This document shows positions 9,530 to 17,890 of a DNA stretch of 64,000 nt, one piece after another (position 1 is the stretch's first letter; every line of letters begins with the position of its first letter). Made by a program: the position numbers and the translations under genes. This DNA comes from Symplocastrum torsivum CPER-KK1 (GTDB lineage: Bacteria > Cyanobacteriota > Cyanobacteriia > Cyanobacteriales > Coleofasciculaceae). A model generated the notes under the pieces. That model was given only the letters and a program-made list of their open reading frames with translations, did not search any database and was not told where the DNA came from. The stretch covers positions 186,001-250,000 of the forward strand of contig JAHHIF010000001.1 of NCBI GenBank assembly GCA_019358875.1. Direction: 5' to 3'.

Positions 9530-11707
9530 TTATCCTGCCTTCTGGATGTTCAATGGCAGGGTAACAACAAAAGTTGTTCCGACACCGACTTCACTTTCTA
9601 CAGTAATCTGACCATTGTGTAAGCCCACGCACTTCTTAACAATCGCTAATCCCAATCCTGTACCAGGAATTGTGCCAACATTGCTAGCCCGTTGGAATGA
9701 CTCAAAAAGTCGTTGCTGGTCGTCTTTGGGAATCCCAATGCCTTCGTCTTGAATACGGAAGAGTACTTTATCAGGTTCACACAAGAGCGCAAAATCGACA
9801 GTACCGCTTTCGGGAGAATACTTAATTGCGTTGGAAAGTAAATTGGTGAGGATTTGTCGCAGGAGTTTTTCGTCTAAATAAGCTAGACGGCATTCACCCT
9901 GGCTGACAAAGACAAGCTTATGCTTGTTACCAACCGTTAGTTGTATTTCTTCTACTAATTCGCCACAGAACGTCACTACTTCTAACAAAGTTGGGTTGAA
10001 TTCCAGTTTTCCAGCTTCTGTTTTATCAAGAAACAGCACATCACTCACTAGCTGGGTTAGATGATGCACCGTGCTTTGAATGCGGCGAAGATGTAAGAGT
10101 TGTTTCTCCTCCGTCCATTTATTACCGTAGTGTTCTAGTAACTCAGCCGAAGAAAGAATTGTTGTCAGTGGTGTGCGATATTCATGAGAGACAACAGTGA
10201 CGATGCTGGATTTCAGTTCATTGAGTTCTCTTTCTTTTTCCAGCGCTTTAAGTAATTCCGCTTGTGTTTGCTTGCGCTGCGTAATATCTGTGAAATAGAT
10301 GGCTAAACCATCTTTGGAGGGGTAGGCGTGTATTTCATACCAACAATTCCAGGGTGAATAGAACCCTTCAAACTCTATTGATACCTGTTTAGCTACAGCT
10401 TCGTGATACTTTTCAAAGAAAATTGTGCCAACCGCTTCTGGAAACACATCCCAAATTCTACGACCTAGGAGTTCTTCTCGCGTCTTCTGCAAAAGCTTCT
10501 CGGCTTGCTGATTGAGGTAGGTGTACCGCCACTGATGATCTACGGTAAGAAAAGCATCTGTGATGCTTTCAAGGATATTGACGATTTGTTGGTTTGATTC
10601 CTTTAAAGACGCTTCCGCTTGTTTTCGCTCTGTGATGTCCTGTGCTACGGCATAGATTGATTGTTGATTGAGGATGGTCGTACAATTCCACGAGAGCCAC
10701 TTGTAAGAGCCGTCTTTGCAGCGATAGCGATTCTCAAAAGAGACGATGTCACTACCCGTGTTAAGCTGCTGAACTACGCTAACAGTTGCGGTGTGGTCTT
10801 CTGGATGAATTAATTCCAGGTAGGGAAGAGCGAGGAGTTCTTCCTGCGTGAAGCCAAGTTTTTTTTCCCAAGTGGGGTTTAGCTGCTTGAAATAGCCGTC
10901 AAAACCAGCGATGCAAGACATATCCAGGGATAGCATAAAAAATTGATCGCGCTCTTTCTCAGCGCGTTGGCGTTCGCTAATCTCGACTCCCAATTGCTCA
11001 GTTGCCTGCTGTAATTCAGTGGTTTGCTTTTGAACTCTGTTGTCTAGTTCTTCGTTGAGCTTTCGTAGTCCGGCTTCTAAGTGCTTGCGATTGGTGATGT
11101 CCTCGGCGACACCTGCTATGCGATTAACTTGTCCGGCTTGTTCGCAAACGGGGAAGGCGCGATCGCGAATCCAACGAATTGACCCATCCGGCTGTACAAT
11201 CCGATACTCTTGGTCACTGTCTCCTTGCGATCGGTAGCGTCTCTCAACCGCAGCGAGTACCTGTTCTCGGTCATCCGGATGAACGGCTTCAAGCCAAGAC
11301 ATTGGCTGTTTGTACAAGCTTTCACAAGTGCGACCCCAGACTGACTCGTAAGTCGGGCTGACATAGATTACCTCAGTTGGATTAAGCGATAGTAGCCAGA
11401 AGACTTCGCGAATATTTTCTGTCAACTGGCGGAACTTGCCCTCACTTGCAGGTGATGCCGATTCGGAAAGCTGGAAGGCAAGTAGGCGATTGCTCAATGC
11501 ATAAAGTAGCCCTGCTGTCAAGATGAGGTAGAAGCCGTTTTTATAGGGTTGAAGTTGTCCAAGAATCTCCGAATTTTTGACCAAACAAGCCAGTAATTTG
11601 TCAGAAAAGAAAATCCAGAGTCCTCCTAAAAGCAGATAGATTGCCGCGATATAGAAAGGGGTTAGTCGCCGCGAGAATATCATCCGTACAACTGAAGTGC
11701 TAGCCAT
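9530..11707 (-). CDS. Membrane-anchored multi-PAS sensor histidine kinase
   Basis: A 725-residue protein. Two N-terminal membrane helices (about 14-35 and 57-75) anchor it. Three PAS/PAC units follow (about 90-210, 255-365, 378-490), each closing with a D-I-T-x-R-K type PAC motif. The kinase core has the phospho-acceptor His508 in SHEYRTPL, an N box (NLLSNAIKYSP), G1 (DEGIGIP), F box and G2 (GTGLGLAIV), all intact. The third PAS is closely similar to the last PAS of the protein at 33985-35970. The ligand is unknown and no response regulator is adjacent. The second helix ends close to the first PAS, suggesting direct signal transfer. Confidence 0.93.
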   Translation of the reverse strand: MASTSVVRMIFSRRLTPFYIAAIYLLLGGLWIFFSDKLLACLVKNSEILGQLQPYKNGFYLILTAGLLYALSNRLLAFQLSESASPASEGKFRQLTENIREVFWLLSLNPTEVIYVSPTYESVWGRTCESLYKQPMSWLEAVHPDDREQVLAAVERRYRSQGDSDQEYRIVQPDGSIRWIRDRAFPVCEQAGQVNRIAGVAEDITNRKHLEAGLRKLNEELDNRVQKQTTELQQATEQLGVEISERQRAEKERDQFFMLSLDMSCIAGFDGYFKQLNPTWEKKLGFTQEELLALPYLELIHPEDHTATVSVVQQLNTGSDIVSFENRYRCKDGSYKWLSWNCTTILNQQSIYAVAQDITERKQAEASLKESNQQIVNILESITDAFLTVDHQWRYTYLNQQAEKLLQKTREELLGRRIWDVFPEAVGTIFFEKYHEAVAKQVSIEFEGFYSPWNCWYEIHAYPSKDGLAIYFTDITQRKQTQAELLKALEKERELNELKSSIVTVVSHEYRTPLTTILSSAELLEHYGNKWTEEKQLLHLRRIQSTVHHLTQLVSDVLFLDKTEAGKLEFNPTLLEVVTFCGELVEEIQLTVGNKHKLVFVSQGECRLAYLDEKLLRQILTNLLSNAIKYSPESGTVDFALLCEPDKVLFRIQDEGIGIPKDDQQRLFESFQRASNVGTIPGTGLGLAIVKKCVGLHNGQITVESEVGVGTTFVVTLPLNIQKAG

Positions 11708-11945
11708 GGCGACTCTTTATCACTACGTTTACTAGTGCGACTAGTTCAAGAAGCCAATCGCTATTTTGACTAATTAAGGATGCCCAGTTATCTACTATAT
11801 TTGCTCACAACAAACTACTCACAAAAGAGAGAGTTGTAAAGAGAAATGGGGATTAACAATTCTGTAATTGGAGCGATCGCTTCTTTGTCAGTCGCCGACA
11901 TACTGTACAGAGTAAGCCGTGTAAAAAATCTAACAGGTAAAATCA

Positions 11946-12161
11946 GTGTCTGAGCAATTCAAAAAAGGCGACAAAGTTGAATGGAATTCAGCCCAAGGCA
12001 AAATTACTGGTGAAGTGAACAAGAAGCTAACCTCACCTACTGATATCAAAGGACACCATGTAGCCGCATCGAAAGATAACCCAGAATATCTGGTTGAGAG
12101 TGAGAAGACAGGTAAAGAAGCAGCTCACAAACCAGATTCCCTGAAAAAGGTGGAGGATTGA
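11946..12161 (+). CDS. DUF2945 / hypervirulence-associated TUDOR-like protein
   Basis: 71 residues: FKKGDKVEWNSAQGKITGEV followed by SPTDIKGHHVAASKDNPEYLVESEKTGKEAAHKPDSLKKV. This matches the small single-domain DUF2945 (HVA1 TUDOR) family found in bacteria and fungi, predicted to be a small beta barrel. The biochemical role is unknown. The start is GTG at 11946; TAAAATC precedes it and the Shine-Dalgarno is weak. It stands alone between the PAS kinase and the SIMPL gene. Confidence 0.85.
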   Translation: MSEQFKKGDKVEWNSAQGKITGEVNKKLTSPTDIKGHHVAASKDNPEYLVESEKTGKEAAHKPDSLKKVED

Positions 12162-12254
12162 TAAGCTGATATTGCAATTTAAATGCTCGTCAGCTTATAG
12201 AGGAAGACGCGATCGCACCACAGAAGCGGTAGTGTAGAAGCCTGTCCCGCTAGT

Positions 12255-13190
12255 TTAGCGAATTGCGTATGTCGCAAAAATATCCTTCTTCACCTCTACC
12301 GTTGCTGGCACAGATGGATCATAAGGTTGTTGAAGACCATTAAAAGGGAAAGGAAGGGAACTACCCTGAGCATTGCATGACGAGGACGGTGCGGAAGGCA
12401 AAAAACCTGCAAAGGGAGCTTCAGCTACCGATGGTATCTCTGCAATTCTGACCCCTAGAGCTTCTGAAAGCGCTCTTGCCCGATTTCGGGCATCATTAAC
12501 GGCGGCTACATAGGCTGCCTTTTCTAAAGGTTGGCAGTCACTGACTGTGTAGCTGACATTCACGGTTTGGATAGTAACGTTTTCACCTAATGTTTTTGGA
12601 TCACCTCCAACAGTGACAACCTCCTGCACTCGTTCACGGGTTGGAGTGTCTAGGGTGACTAGGATTTGAGCCGTGCCACTACTGGTTGGAAAGGGGAAGG
12701 GGAAAGGAAAAGCTGATGAATTAGTAGGGCTAATGTTGACCTCAATTGCACTGGCTGGAATACCCCTCGCTACTAGCGCATCGACTACAGGCTTCAACGT
12801 TGCCTGTGTAATTGGTTCTAGTTCCGCAGGAGTAGCGCTTTCTGGTGTCTCAGAAGAGGAAGACTCTCCCTCGACTACTTCCCCAAAGGCACTGAAGTTG
12901 TTTGTGAATTGGAATTCAAGCCGCGCTCTATCGGCTGGCGCACTTGCCCTGCCCTGACCTTGCACCATCAAGCCTTGGCGATCGCTAACACTGGGGTAAA
13001 ATAGCTGAGCGATTAGGCGATCGCGATCGGGTGAATCAACGGCTTCCTCCGTTGCGGTGGTGGTTAATACCTTGTCGCTGTGGCTGTCCTGACTAGTTGC
13101 TAGGCTTGCTGCTGAGGCATTATTGCTTGCTGCCCCTAGCCCAGCAACCATTGTTGCTAATACCAGTAACCGTACACTTATCTTGTTCAT
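12255..13190 (-). CDS. SIMPL (DUF541) domain secreted protein
   Basis: A 311-residue protein with a signal peptide (MNKISVRLLVLATMVAGLGA, cleavage after about residue 27), so it is periplasmic or outer-membrane associated. The mature part contains the SIMPL/DUF541 features GRASAPADRARLEFQF, the region around TIQTVNVSYTVSDCQPLE, and AVNDARNRARALSEALGV. The family often occurs in oxidative or surface-stress contexts, but no activity is proven. The ATG at 13190 has AAGGAGA upstream; a longer frame to 13253 lacks support and would bury the signal peptide. A proline/phenylalanine run (PFPFPFPTS) sits mid-protein. Confidence 0.88.
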   Translation of the reverse strand: MNKISVRLLVLATMVAGLGAASNNASAASLATSQDSHSDKVLTTTATEEAVDSPDRDRLIAQLFYPSVSDRQGLMVQGQGRASAPADRARLEFQFTNNFSAFGEVVEGESSSSETPESATPAELEPITQATLKPVVDALVARGIPASAIEVNISPTNSSAFPFPFPFPTSSGTAQILVTLDTPTRERVQEVVTVGGDPKTLGENVTIQTVNVSYTVSDCQPLEKAAYVAAVNDARNRARALSEALGVRIAEIPSVAEAPFAGFLPSAPSSSCNAQGSSLPFPFNGLQQPYDPSVPATVEVKKDIFATYAIR

Positions 13191-13308
13191 GTTTGGGAAT
13201 CTCCTTGTGGGTAATCTTGCTTGTAAACGGAAATTATCCACGCTTGACCCCAAAATCAGCAGTATTTAAACATAAACTGTCACGGAGCAAAAAAGCATCA
13301 GCTCAATT

Positions 13309-15156
13309 CTATCCAGGCAAGTCCCATCCCATATCTGCCGCAAATTTTGGGAGATGTTCTTGACGCCAACGAGCATCAGCTTTGCGATCGGTTTGTAACT
13401 CCAAAATCCGAATTCCTTGGGTAGGTAGTGGGTTTAGTCGCTGCTTTAACTGCTCCCAAGACTGAATTAACTGATGTTCTACCCCATAAGTGACACACAA
13501 CTGAGCAAAGTTGATGTTTTGTGGAGTGGCAAAGAATTCTTCAAAAGGTGGATCAAACTTGGAAATCGGCAACATCTCAAAAATTCCACCACCATTATTG
13601 TTGATTAAAACAATGGTTAGATGACCTACAAACTTGTTTTTCAGTAAGAAGCCATTCGTGTCGTGCAACAATGCGAGGTCACCTGTCAGCATCACACTAC
13701 TTTGGTTACGGTGAGCAACGCCCAAAGCAGTTGATAAGGTGCCATCAATGCCATTAGCCCCCCGATTAAAGAACGGTCGAACACCCGTATTACCTGGAGA
13801 CCAAAAGAACTCAACATCCCGCACAGGCATACTGTTGGCAATAAATAGCGGTGTCATCGGCGGCAAGATTTGGGACAGTAACCAAGCCACTTTGCCTTCA
13901 AATAGCTGAGTCATCGTAGTCATGGTTTGGTCAACCGCTGTCCTCACCTGAGCCTCAGCCTCACACCATCGTTGAAGATAGGAGTAGTTTTGGCTTGGAG
14001 AACCTGGAATGTTCTCTCTCTTCCCCTGCTTCCCCATCTCCTCATCTGTCCACAGCCCTAACTGTTCTACACTCCTCCGTAAATGAATCGTTTTCCCATG
14101 AAGAGGGTCGAGGTTGTGGTCACTGGAGTCAATGATCCAACGTAGTGGTTGGGAATTATCCAGCCAAGTCCGCAGTTCTTTGCTAGTTGGAAGTTCACCC
14201 AACTGAATGACCATTTTGGGTGTCAGTTGCTGCGCTAGTTGTCGGTTACGCAGAATAAGGTCATAGCTGGAAATCAGATAAGGGTTGAGGTCAGCGTAGT
14301 TTCTCAGCGGTGAAAGACCTTCAGCCAGTACAGCCCATCCTAAGGCTTTAGATAATTGTGCGATCGCTTCACAATATTCCCGTGGGTGTTGCGGTTGAGC
14401 AGAACCCGCGATGATAATCCCTTGTTCGCACTGCTGCCACTCTTGGTAGGGAATGGGGTGACGCTGGCATCCGGAGGTTTCCTCCGGATGAGGAAGCGCA
14501 CCCGAAGGGAATTGGGAATGGGGAATTGGGAATTGGGAATTGGGAATGTGAGCGAAAAAATCCTCTAGTTGAAGTTGGGGCTTGAGGATATCGGTATCGA
14601 GTTGTGGTAAAGGGGCGAGGGGGTCACGGAAGGGAATGTTGAGATGAACAGCACCAGGAACCGGAAAAAGCGATCGCTCCCAAGCATGGATAACTGTTTG
14701 CCGTAGATAATTCAGCATCCCAATTTCCAGAGAAGGCACTGCTAACTCTGCTTGCCAGTTTGGGTAATTGCCATATAACTTCAGTTGATCTATCGTTTGC
14801 CCTGAATGACAATCCCGCAATTCCGAGGGACGGTCAGCCGTTAATACTAACAGTGGTACTCGGCTTTCCTTGGCTTCAATCACTGCCGGATAAAAATTGG
14901 CACCAGCTGTTCCAGATGTGCAAACAAGGACAACAGGGTGTCCTGTTGCCCTGGCAATTCCCAAAGCAAAGAAGGCGGCTGAGCGTTCATCCAACACAGG
15001 AATCGCCTCTATCTGATTATGTTGGGCAAAGGCAATGGTAAGAGGCGTTGAGCGTGACCCTGGACAGATAACTGCTGTAGTCAATCCCAACCGCTGCAAC
15101 GTTTCTACTAGGATGGAAGCCCAGACGGTATTAGTGTTGCGAAAATCAATGGGCAT
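13309..15156 (-). CDS. menD: 2-succinyl-5-enolpyruvyl-6-hydroxy-3-cyclohexene-1-carboxylate synthase
   Basis: A thiamine diphosphate enzyme that joins isochorismate and 2-oxoglutarate, the first committed step to phylloquinone (the photosystem I quinone). The N-terminal domain has VICPGSRSTPL and LDERSAAFFALG; the C-terminal ThDP motif is LTGDLALLHDTNG through NNNGGGIFE. At 615 residues it is longer than most MenD proteins. Two low-complexity stretches look inserted in frame: one around HIPNSQFPIPHSQFP (about 14455-14555) and a weaker one around MGKQGKRENIPGSPS (about 14000-14050). They do not interrupt the frame. ATG 15156 or TTG 15174 could be the start; neither has a strong ribosome site. 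Confidence 0.95.
   Translation of the reverse strand: MPIDFRNTNTVWASILVETLQRLGLTTAVICPGSRSTPLTIAFAQHNQIEAIPVLDERSAAFFALGIARATGHPVVLVCTSGTAGANFYPAVIEAKESRVPLLVLTADRPSELRDCHSGQTIDQLKLYGNYPNWQAELAVPSLEIGMLNYLRQTVIHAWERSLFPVPGAVHLNIPFRDPLAPLPQLDTDILKPQLQLEDFFAHIPNSQFPIPHSQFPSGALPHPEETSGCQRHPIPYQEWQQCEQGIIIAGSAQPQHPREYCEAIAQLSKALGWAVLAEGLSPLRNYADLNPYLISSYDLILRNRQLAQQLTPKMVIQLGELPTSKELRTWLDNSQPLRWIIDSSDHNLDPLHGKTIHLRRSVEQLGLWTDEEMGKQGKRENIPGSPSQNYSYLQRWCEAEAQVRTAVDQTMTTMTQLFEGKVAWLLSQILPPMTPLFIANSMPVRDVEFFWSPGNTGVRPFFNRGANGIDGTLSTALGVAHRNQSSVMLTGDLALLHDTNGFLLKNKFVGHLTIVLINNNGGGIFEMLPISKFDPPFEEFFATPQNINFAQLCVTYGVEHQLIQSWEQLKQRLNPLPTQGIRILELQTDRKADARWRQEHLPKFAADMGWDLPG
14455..14555. repeat. In-frame repeat insertion inside menD
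   Basis: Contains a perfect hairpin (CATCCGGAGG, TTT, CCTCCGGATG) followed by a run of GGGAATT/GGGAAT units. Such runs are common in intergenic cyanobacterial DNA but are here read as NSQFPIPHSQFP within menD. Confidence 0.75.
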
Positions 15157-15181
15157 TAAGCTGCTCGGTGGCAATAAATCA

Positions 15182-15243
15182 ACTTATAGCGCTTCTCATT
15201 TCAGTGAAATACATCTGTAGAGGTGCATGGCTGTGCGCCCTAC
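15182..15243. repeat. Dispersed repeat copy 2 plus degenerate palindrome
   Basis: ACTTATAGCGCTTCTC through CAGTGAAAT (15182-15210) repeats the element at 5284-5311. It is followed by TAGAGGTGCATGGCTGTGCGCCCTAC, a decayed version of the perfect palindrome at 33874-33897. Confidence 0.5.
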
Positions 15244-15289
15244 TGTATGGTCAGTTGAACACAAGTGAAAAACGATAAATCTCTATCTC

Positions 15290-15829
15290 TTATAAATTAG
15301 AAGCAACTGCCTCACCTTGCCCCTGACTCTTCGTGCTTCGTCTGCCCCAAGGTTTGAGAACCGAGATGCAGATGATGGCTAAAAGGCAGATACTCTGAAC
15401 AATAGCACCAACTAACAGCGTCTTCTGGTCGATTACATACAGCGGATTTTGGAGCGCTTGTAACCGCTCTACATCAGAAATGCTAGTCATTGTATTTACC
15501 CACGGGCCTAACCAAATTGTGCCAACAACAATGAGTGTTACTGTCGCCACCCACTTGACGATAACCCAGTAGAATTTCACAAACCCCCAAATTGTTAGCC
15601 AGGAGAGTAATCCCCCTGTTAATAGCGATAGCGCGGCAGAGGGAATAATTACAAAATCATCCAGTAGCTTGAGAATCGAGTTGATCGCGTATAGTTCATC
15701 GCCGTTGGAGGTGTTTCGGTTAGCTAAGGTAATAGCAATCATGCATAGAGAGGTTCCAAACCAAATTCCTCCACAGGCGACGTGAGAGGACAACAACCAG
15801 TTTTTTGGCTTGACACTTAGCTTTTTCAT
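15290..15829 (-). CDS. Four-helix integral membrane protein, family not recognised
   Basis: 179 residues from the ATG at 15829 (MKKLSVKPKNWLLSSHVACGG), which has AAGGGA upstream; a longer frame to 15931 lacks this. It has four hydrophobic segments: about 12-35, 50-75, 80-105 and 130-155. It resembles small DUF2269-like predicted membrane proteins, but I would not insist. It lies downstream of the MarR regulator on the same strand, with 138 bases between them containing a candidate operator, so it may be the regulator's target. Confidence 0.65.
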   Translation of the reverse strand: MKKLSVKPKNWLLSSHVACGGIWFGTSLCMIAITLANRNTSNGDELYAINSILKLLDDFVIIPSAALSLLTGGLLSWLTIWGFVKFYWVIVKWVATVTLIVVGTIWLGPWVNTMTSISDVERLQALQNPLYVIDQKTLLVGAIVQSICLLAIICISVLKPWGRRSTKSQGQGEAVASNL

Positions 15830-15903
15830 ACAGAATCCCTTTGGATGATGTAGGTTTACAGCCTGATAGAAGCTAGGACTAATATTAATTAAGTCCCTTA
15901 TAG

Positions 15904-15915
15904 TTAGGCTCCTAA
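15904..15915. promoter_or_regulatory. Candidate MarR operator upstream of the membrane protein gene
   Basis: TTAGG-CT-CCTAA is a perfect 12-base palindrome, 75 bases upstream of the membrane protein start and just downstream of the marR-type gene. The same half-site TTAGG/CCTAA occurs upstream of the regulator. This is an inference from symmetry and position. Confidence 0.35.
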
Positions 15916-15967
15916 TTAAAAACCATATCACCCTCTTTGGGTTTTTTTGCCTCTTTCGCTTACCGAG

Positions 15968-16477
15968 TTAAGGTTCACGCATGGCAGGTGTTCCAGTCCG
16001 TACCTTTGCTAGCAATTGAATCAGTGTCTTCTTCTCTGTAGCTGTGAGATTAGCCATTAGACCCGTAGTGCGGCAGAAGTGGTCGGGAAGCATCTGAGAA
16101 AGCAACTGCTGCCCTTTGTCTGTCAATTGAACACTGACCATTCGCCTATCAGAGGGGTAAGGTTGGCGTCTCACCCATCCTTCACGTTCCAATCCATCCA
16201 GAAGTCCAGTGATGGTAGCGCGGGTAACGCCAGCACGCTCAGCGAAGTCTGATGGTGTTAGACCCTGTTCCGGCGCTTGCAGCAATTGCATCAGCAGAGT
16301 AAATTTCCCCATCGAAAGACCATAACGGGCAAAATGAGCATCCAACGCTTCGTAGACATCGGCAGTAGTGTCCAGAAAAGCGAGGCAAGTTTCTACAGAA
16401 GCCAGATCGAACTCAGGGTAGCGGTTAGCAAGCTCTAGTAATGCCTGCTGGTCAGGAAAAGCACGCGATGTAACCAT
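15968..16477 (-). CDS. MarR family transcriptional regulator
   Basis: 169 residues. A winged helix-turn-helix occupies about 60-125: FTLLMQLLQAPEQGLTPSDFAERAGVTRATITGLLDGLEREGWV with the wing RQPYPSDRRMVSVQLTDKGQ. N- and C-terminal helices form the dimer interface. MarR proteins usually repress their own gene and a neighbour and are released by small phenolic ligands or by oxidation. Neighbours are a membrane protein downstream on the same strand and a truncated monooxygenase-like ORF divergently upstream, either of which could be a target. Confidence 0.92.
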   Translation of the reverse strand: MVTSRAFPDQQALLELANRYPEFDLASVETCLAFLDTTADVYEALDAHFARYGLSMGKFTLLMQLLQAPEQGLTPSDFAERAGVTRATITGLLDGLEREGWVRRQPYPSDRRMVSVQLTDKGQQLLSQMLPDHFCRTTGLMANLTATEKKTLIQLLAKVRTGTPAMREP

Positions 16478-16510
16478 AGTCTTTGAAAAAAGTTATTAGC
16501 TGGCTTATTA

Positions 16511-16523
16511 TAAGGTTACCTAA
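16511..16523. promoter_or_regulatory. Candidate MarR operator in the divergent region
   Basis: TAAGGTTACCTAA is a near-perfect palindrome, 34 bases upstream of the MarR start and 54 bases upstream of the divergent ORF at 16577. It shares TTAGG half-sites with the site at 15904. This suggests autoregulation. Confidence 0.35.
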
Positions 16524-16576
16524 CTTAAGAGCGACAACTTCAAAGCGTTAACCCACACTAACAAGGAGAAATCAGG

Positions 16577-16717
16577 ATGCCTACAGTTGCTAAGGACAAC
16601 TCTGTATGTGCACAAATTGATATCTTTCCTGTCGAACCAGAGCAACAGCAGTCACTCGTGGATAGTTTAGTGGATTACGTCGAAACAGTGCTGAAGCAAC
16701 AGCCAGGAGCGGATTGA
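16577..16717 (+). pseudogene. Truncated antibiotic-biosynthesis-monooxygenase-like ORF
   Basis: A 46-codon ORF with a good ribosome site (AAGGAGA at 16563). The sequence AQIDIFPVEPEQQQSLVDSL and VLKQQPGAD resembles the first half of ABM (dimeric ferredoxin-like) domain proteins, which normally have about 95-105 residues and continue after QPG. I see no continuation in any frame before fabD. It is either a 3'-truncated relic or a shortened peptide. It is divergent from the MarR gene and would be a natural target of that regulator. Confidence 0.5.
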
Positions 16718-16848
16718 CACGATTTCAGTCAAAAATTCCTTTCCCTTTTGCCTATCCGGGTTTTAGGCTTCTCACCAAGCTTGAGAAAAATTCTACAAGG
16801 TACAGCAATAACAGATAATGAACCCTGTCCACTAATAACGAATGACGC

Positions 16849-17730
16849 ATGACTAAAACCGCATGGGTATTTCCAGGACAGGGTTCACAAGCGATCGGGA
16901 TGGGAGTAGATTTACTAGACCTCCCGTTTGCTAAGGTGAAGTTTGAGCAAGCCAGACAAGTTCTTGGCTGGGATGTCCTGGAAATTTGCCAAAGCCAAGA
17001 TGACAAGGTATCCCGCACCCTCTACACCCAACCTTGTCTGTATGTTGTTGAGAGCATCCTGGCTGATGTGCTGATTGAACGGGGCAATATACCGAATTTA
17101 CTCGCAGGGCATAGCTTGGGAGAATTTGTCGCTCTCTACGTCTCTAGGGTATTTGACTTTGATGCAGGATTGCGCCTCGTCAAGCGCCGTGCTGAACTGA
17201 TGGATAATGCTTTCGGCGGAACGATGGTTGCGCTGATTGGGTTCAACCGTGAACAGTTGGAACAACAAATCGAAACTACACCTGACGTTGTTCTCGCCAA
17301 TGACAATAGTCCCAATCAAGTCGTCATCTCTGGGACACCAGAAGCTGTTGAGAGTGTTCTCGCTCAGATCAAGGTGAAACGCGCTATTCCCCTAAAAGTC
17401 TCCGGTGCCTTCCACTCTCCTTTATTGGCAGAAGCCGCCGCTGAGTTTCAGGAAGTCTTGCAAGCTGTCCCGTTTGCTAATGCTCTATTCCCCGTGCTGT
17501 CGAATGTAGAACCCGTACCAACTGTTGAAGCCGAGGTTTTAAAGAATCGCCTCCAACGTCAAATGACAGGTTCCGTGCGCTGGCGAGAAATTTCCATGCA
17601 GTTACCAGTAGAAGGGATTGAGCGCGTTGTAGAAATTGGGCCAGGCAATGTCCTTACGGGTCTAATTAAACGGATGTGTCCTAACCTGGAATTACAAAAC
17701 ATTGGTAAACTTGCAGACTTGCCTAGCTAA
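16849..17730 (+). CDS. fabD: Malonyl-CoA:ACP transacylase
   Basis: Loads malonyl groups onto acyl carrier protein for fatty acid synthesis. The 293-residue protein has VFPGQGSQAIGMG at the N-terminus, the nucleophile Ser in AGHSLGEFVAL, the catalytic His in SGAFHSPLL, and EIGPGNVLTGL near the end, all intact. It is followed 160 bases later by plsC on the same strand, a common cyanobacterial pairing that links fatty acid elongation to membrane lipid formation. The usual upstream fabH is not next to it here. No strong Shine-Dalgarno precedes the ATG. Confidence 0.96.
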   Translation: MTKTAWVFPGQGSQAIGMGVDLLDLPFAKVKFEQARQVLGWDVLEICQSQDDKVSRTLYTQPCLYVVESILADVLIERGNIPNLLAGHSLGEFVALYVSRVFDFDAGLRLVKRRAELMDNAFGGTMVALIGFNREQLEQQIETTPDVVLANDNSPNQVVISGTPEAVESVLAQIKVKRAIPLKVSGAFHSPLLAEAAAEFQEVLQAVPFANALFPVLSNVEPVPTVEAEVLKNRLQRQMTGSVRWREISMQLPVEGIERVVEIGPGNVLTGLIKRMCPNLELQNIGKLADLPS

Positions 17731-17858
17731 AATTCCATCGAGTTTGACTTACTGTTTGAAATACCAGGGAGGAAAAGTTATTAGTTTTTGGTTGTTAGGC
17801 ACAAATAAGAACAAGTTGGCTACAACCCAGTCTTGAAAATCTTTAAGCCATCTTTTCC

Positions 17859-17890
17859 AACTAACAACTAACAACTAACAACTAACAACT
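17859..17890. repeat. Heptamer tandem repeat (AACTAAC)x4.6 before plsC
   Basis: Four and a half perfect copies of AACTAAC run directly into the plsC ATG at 17891, replacing any normal Shine-Dalgarno. Copy number could vary between strains and alter translation; that is an inference. Confidence 0.9.
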
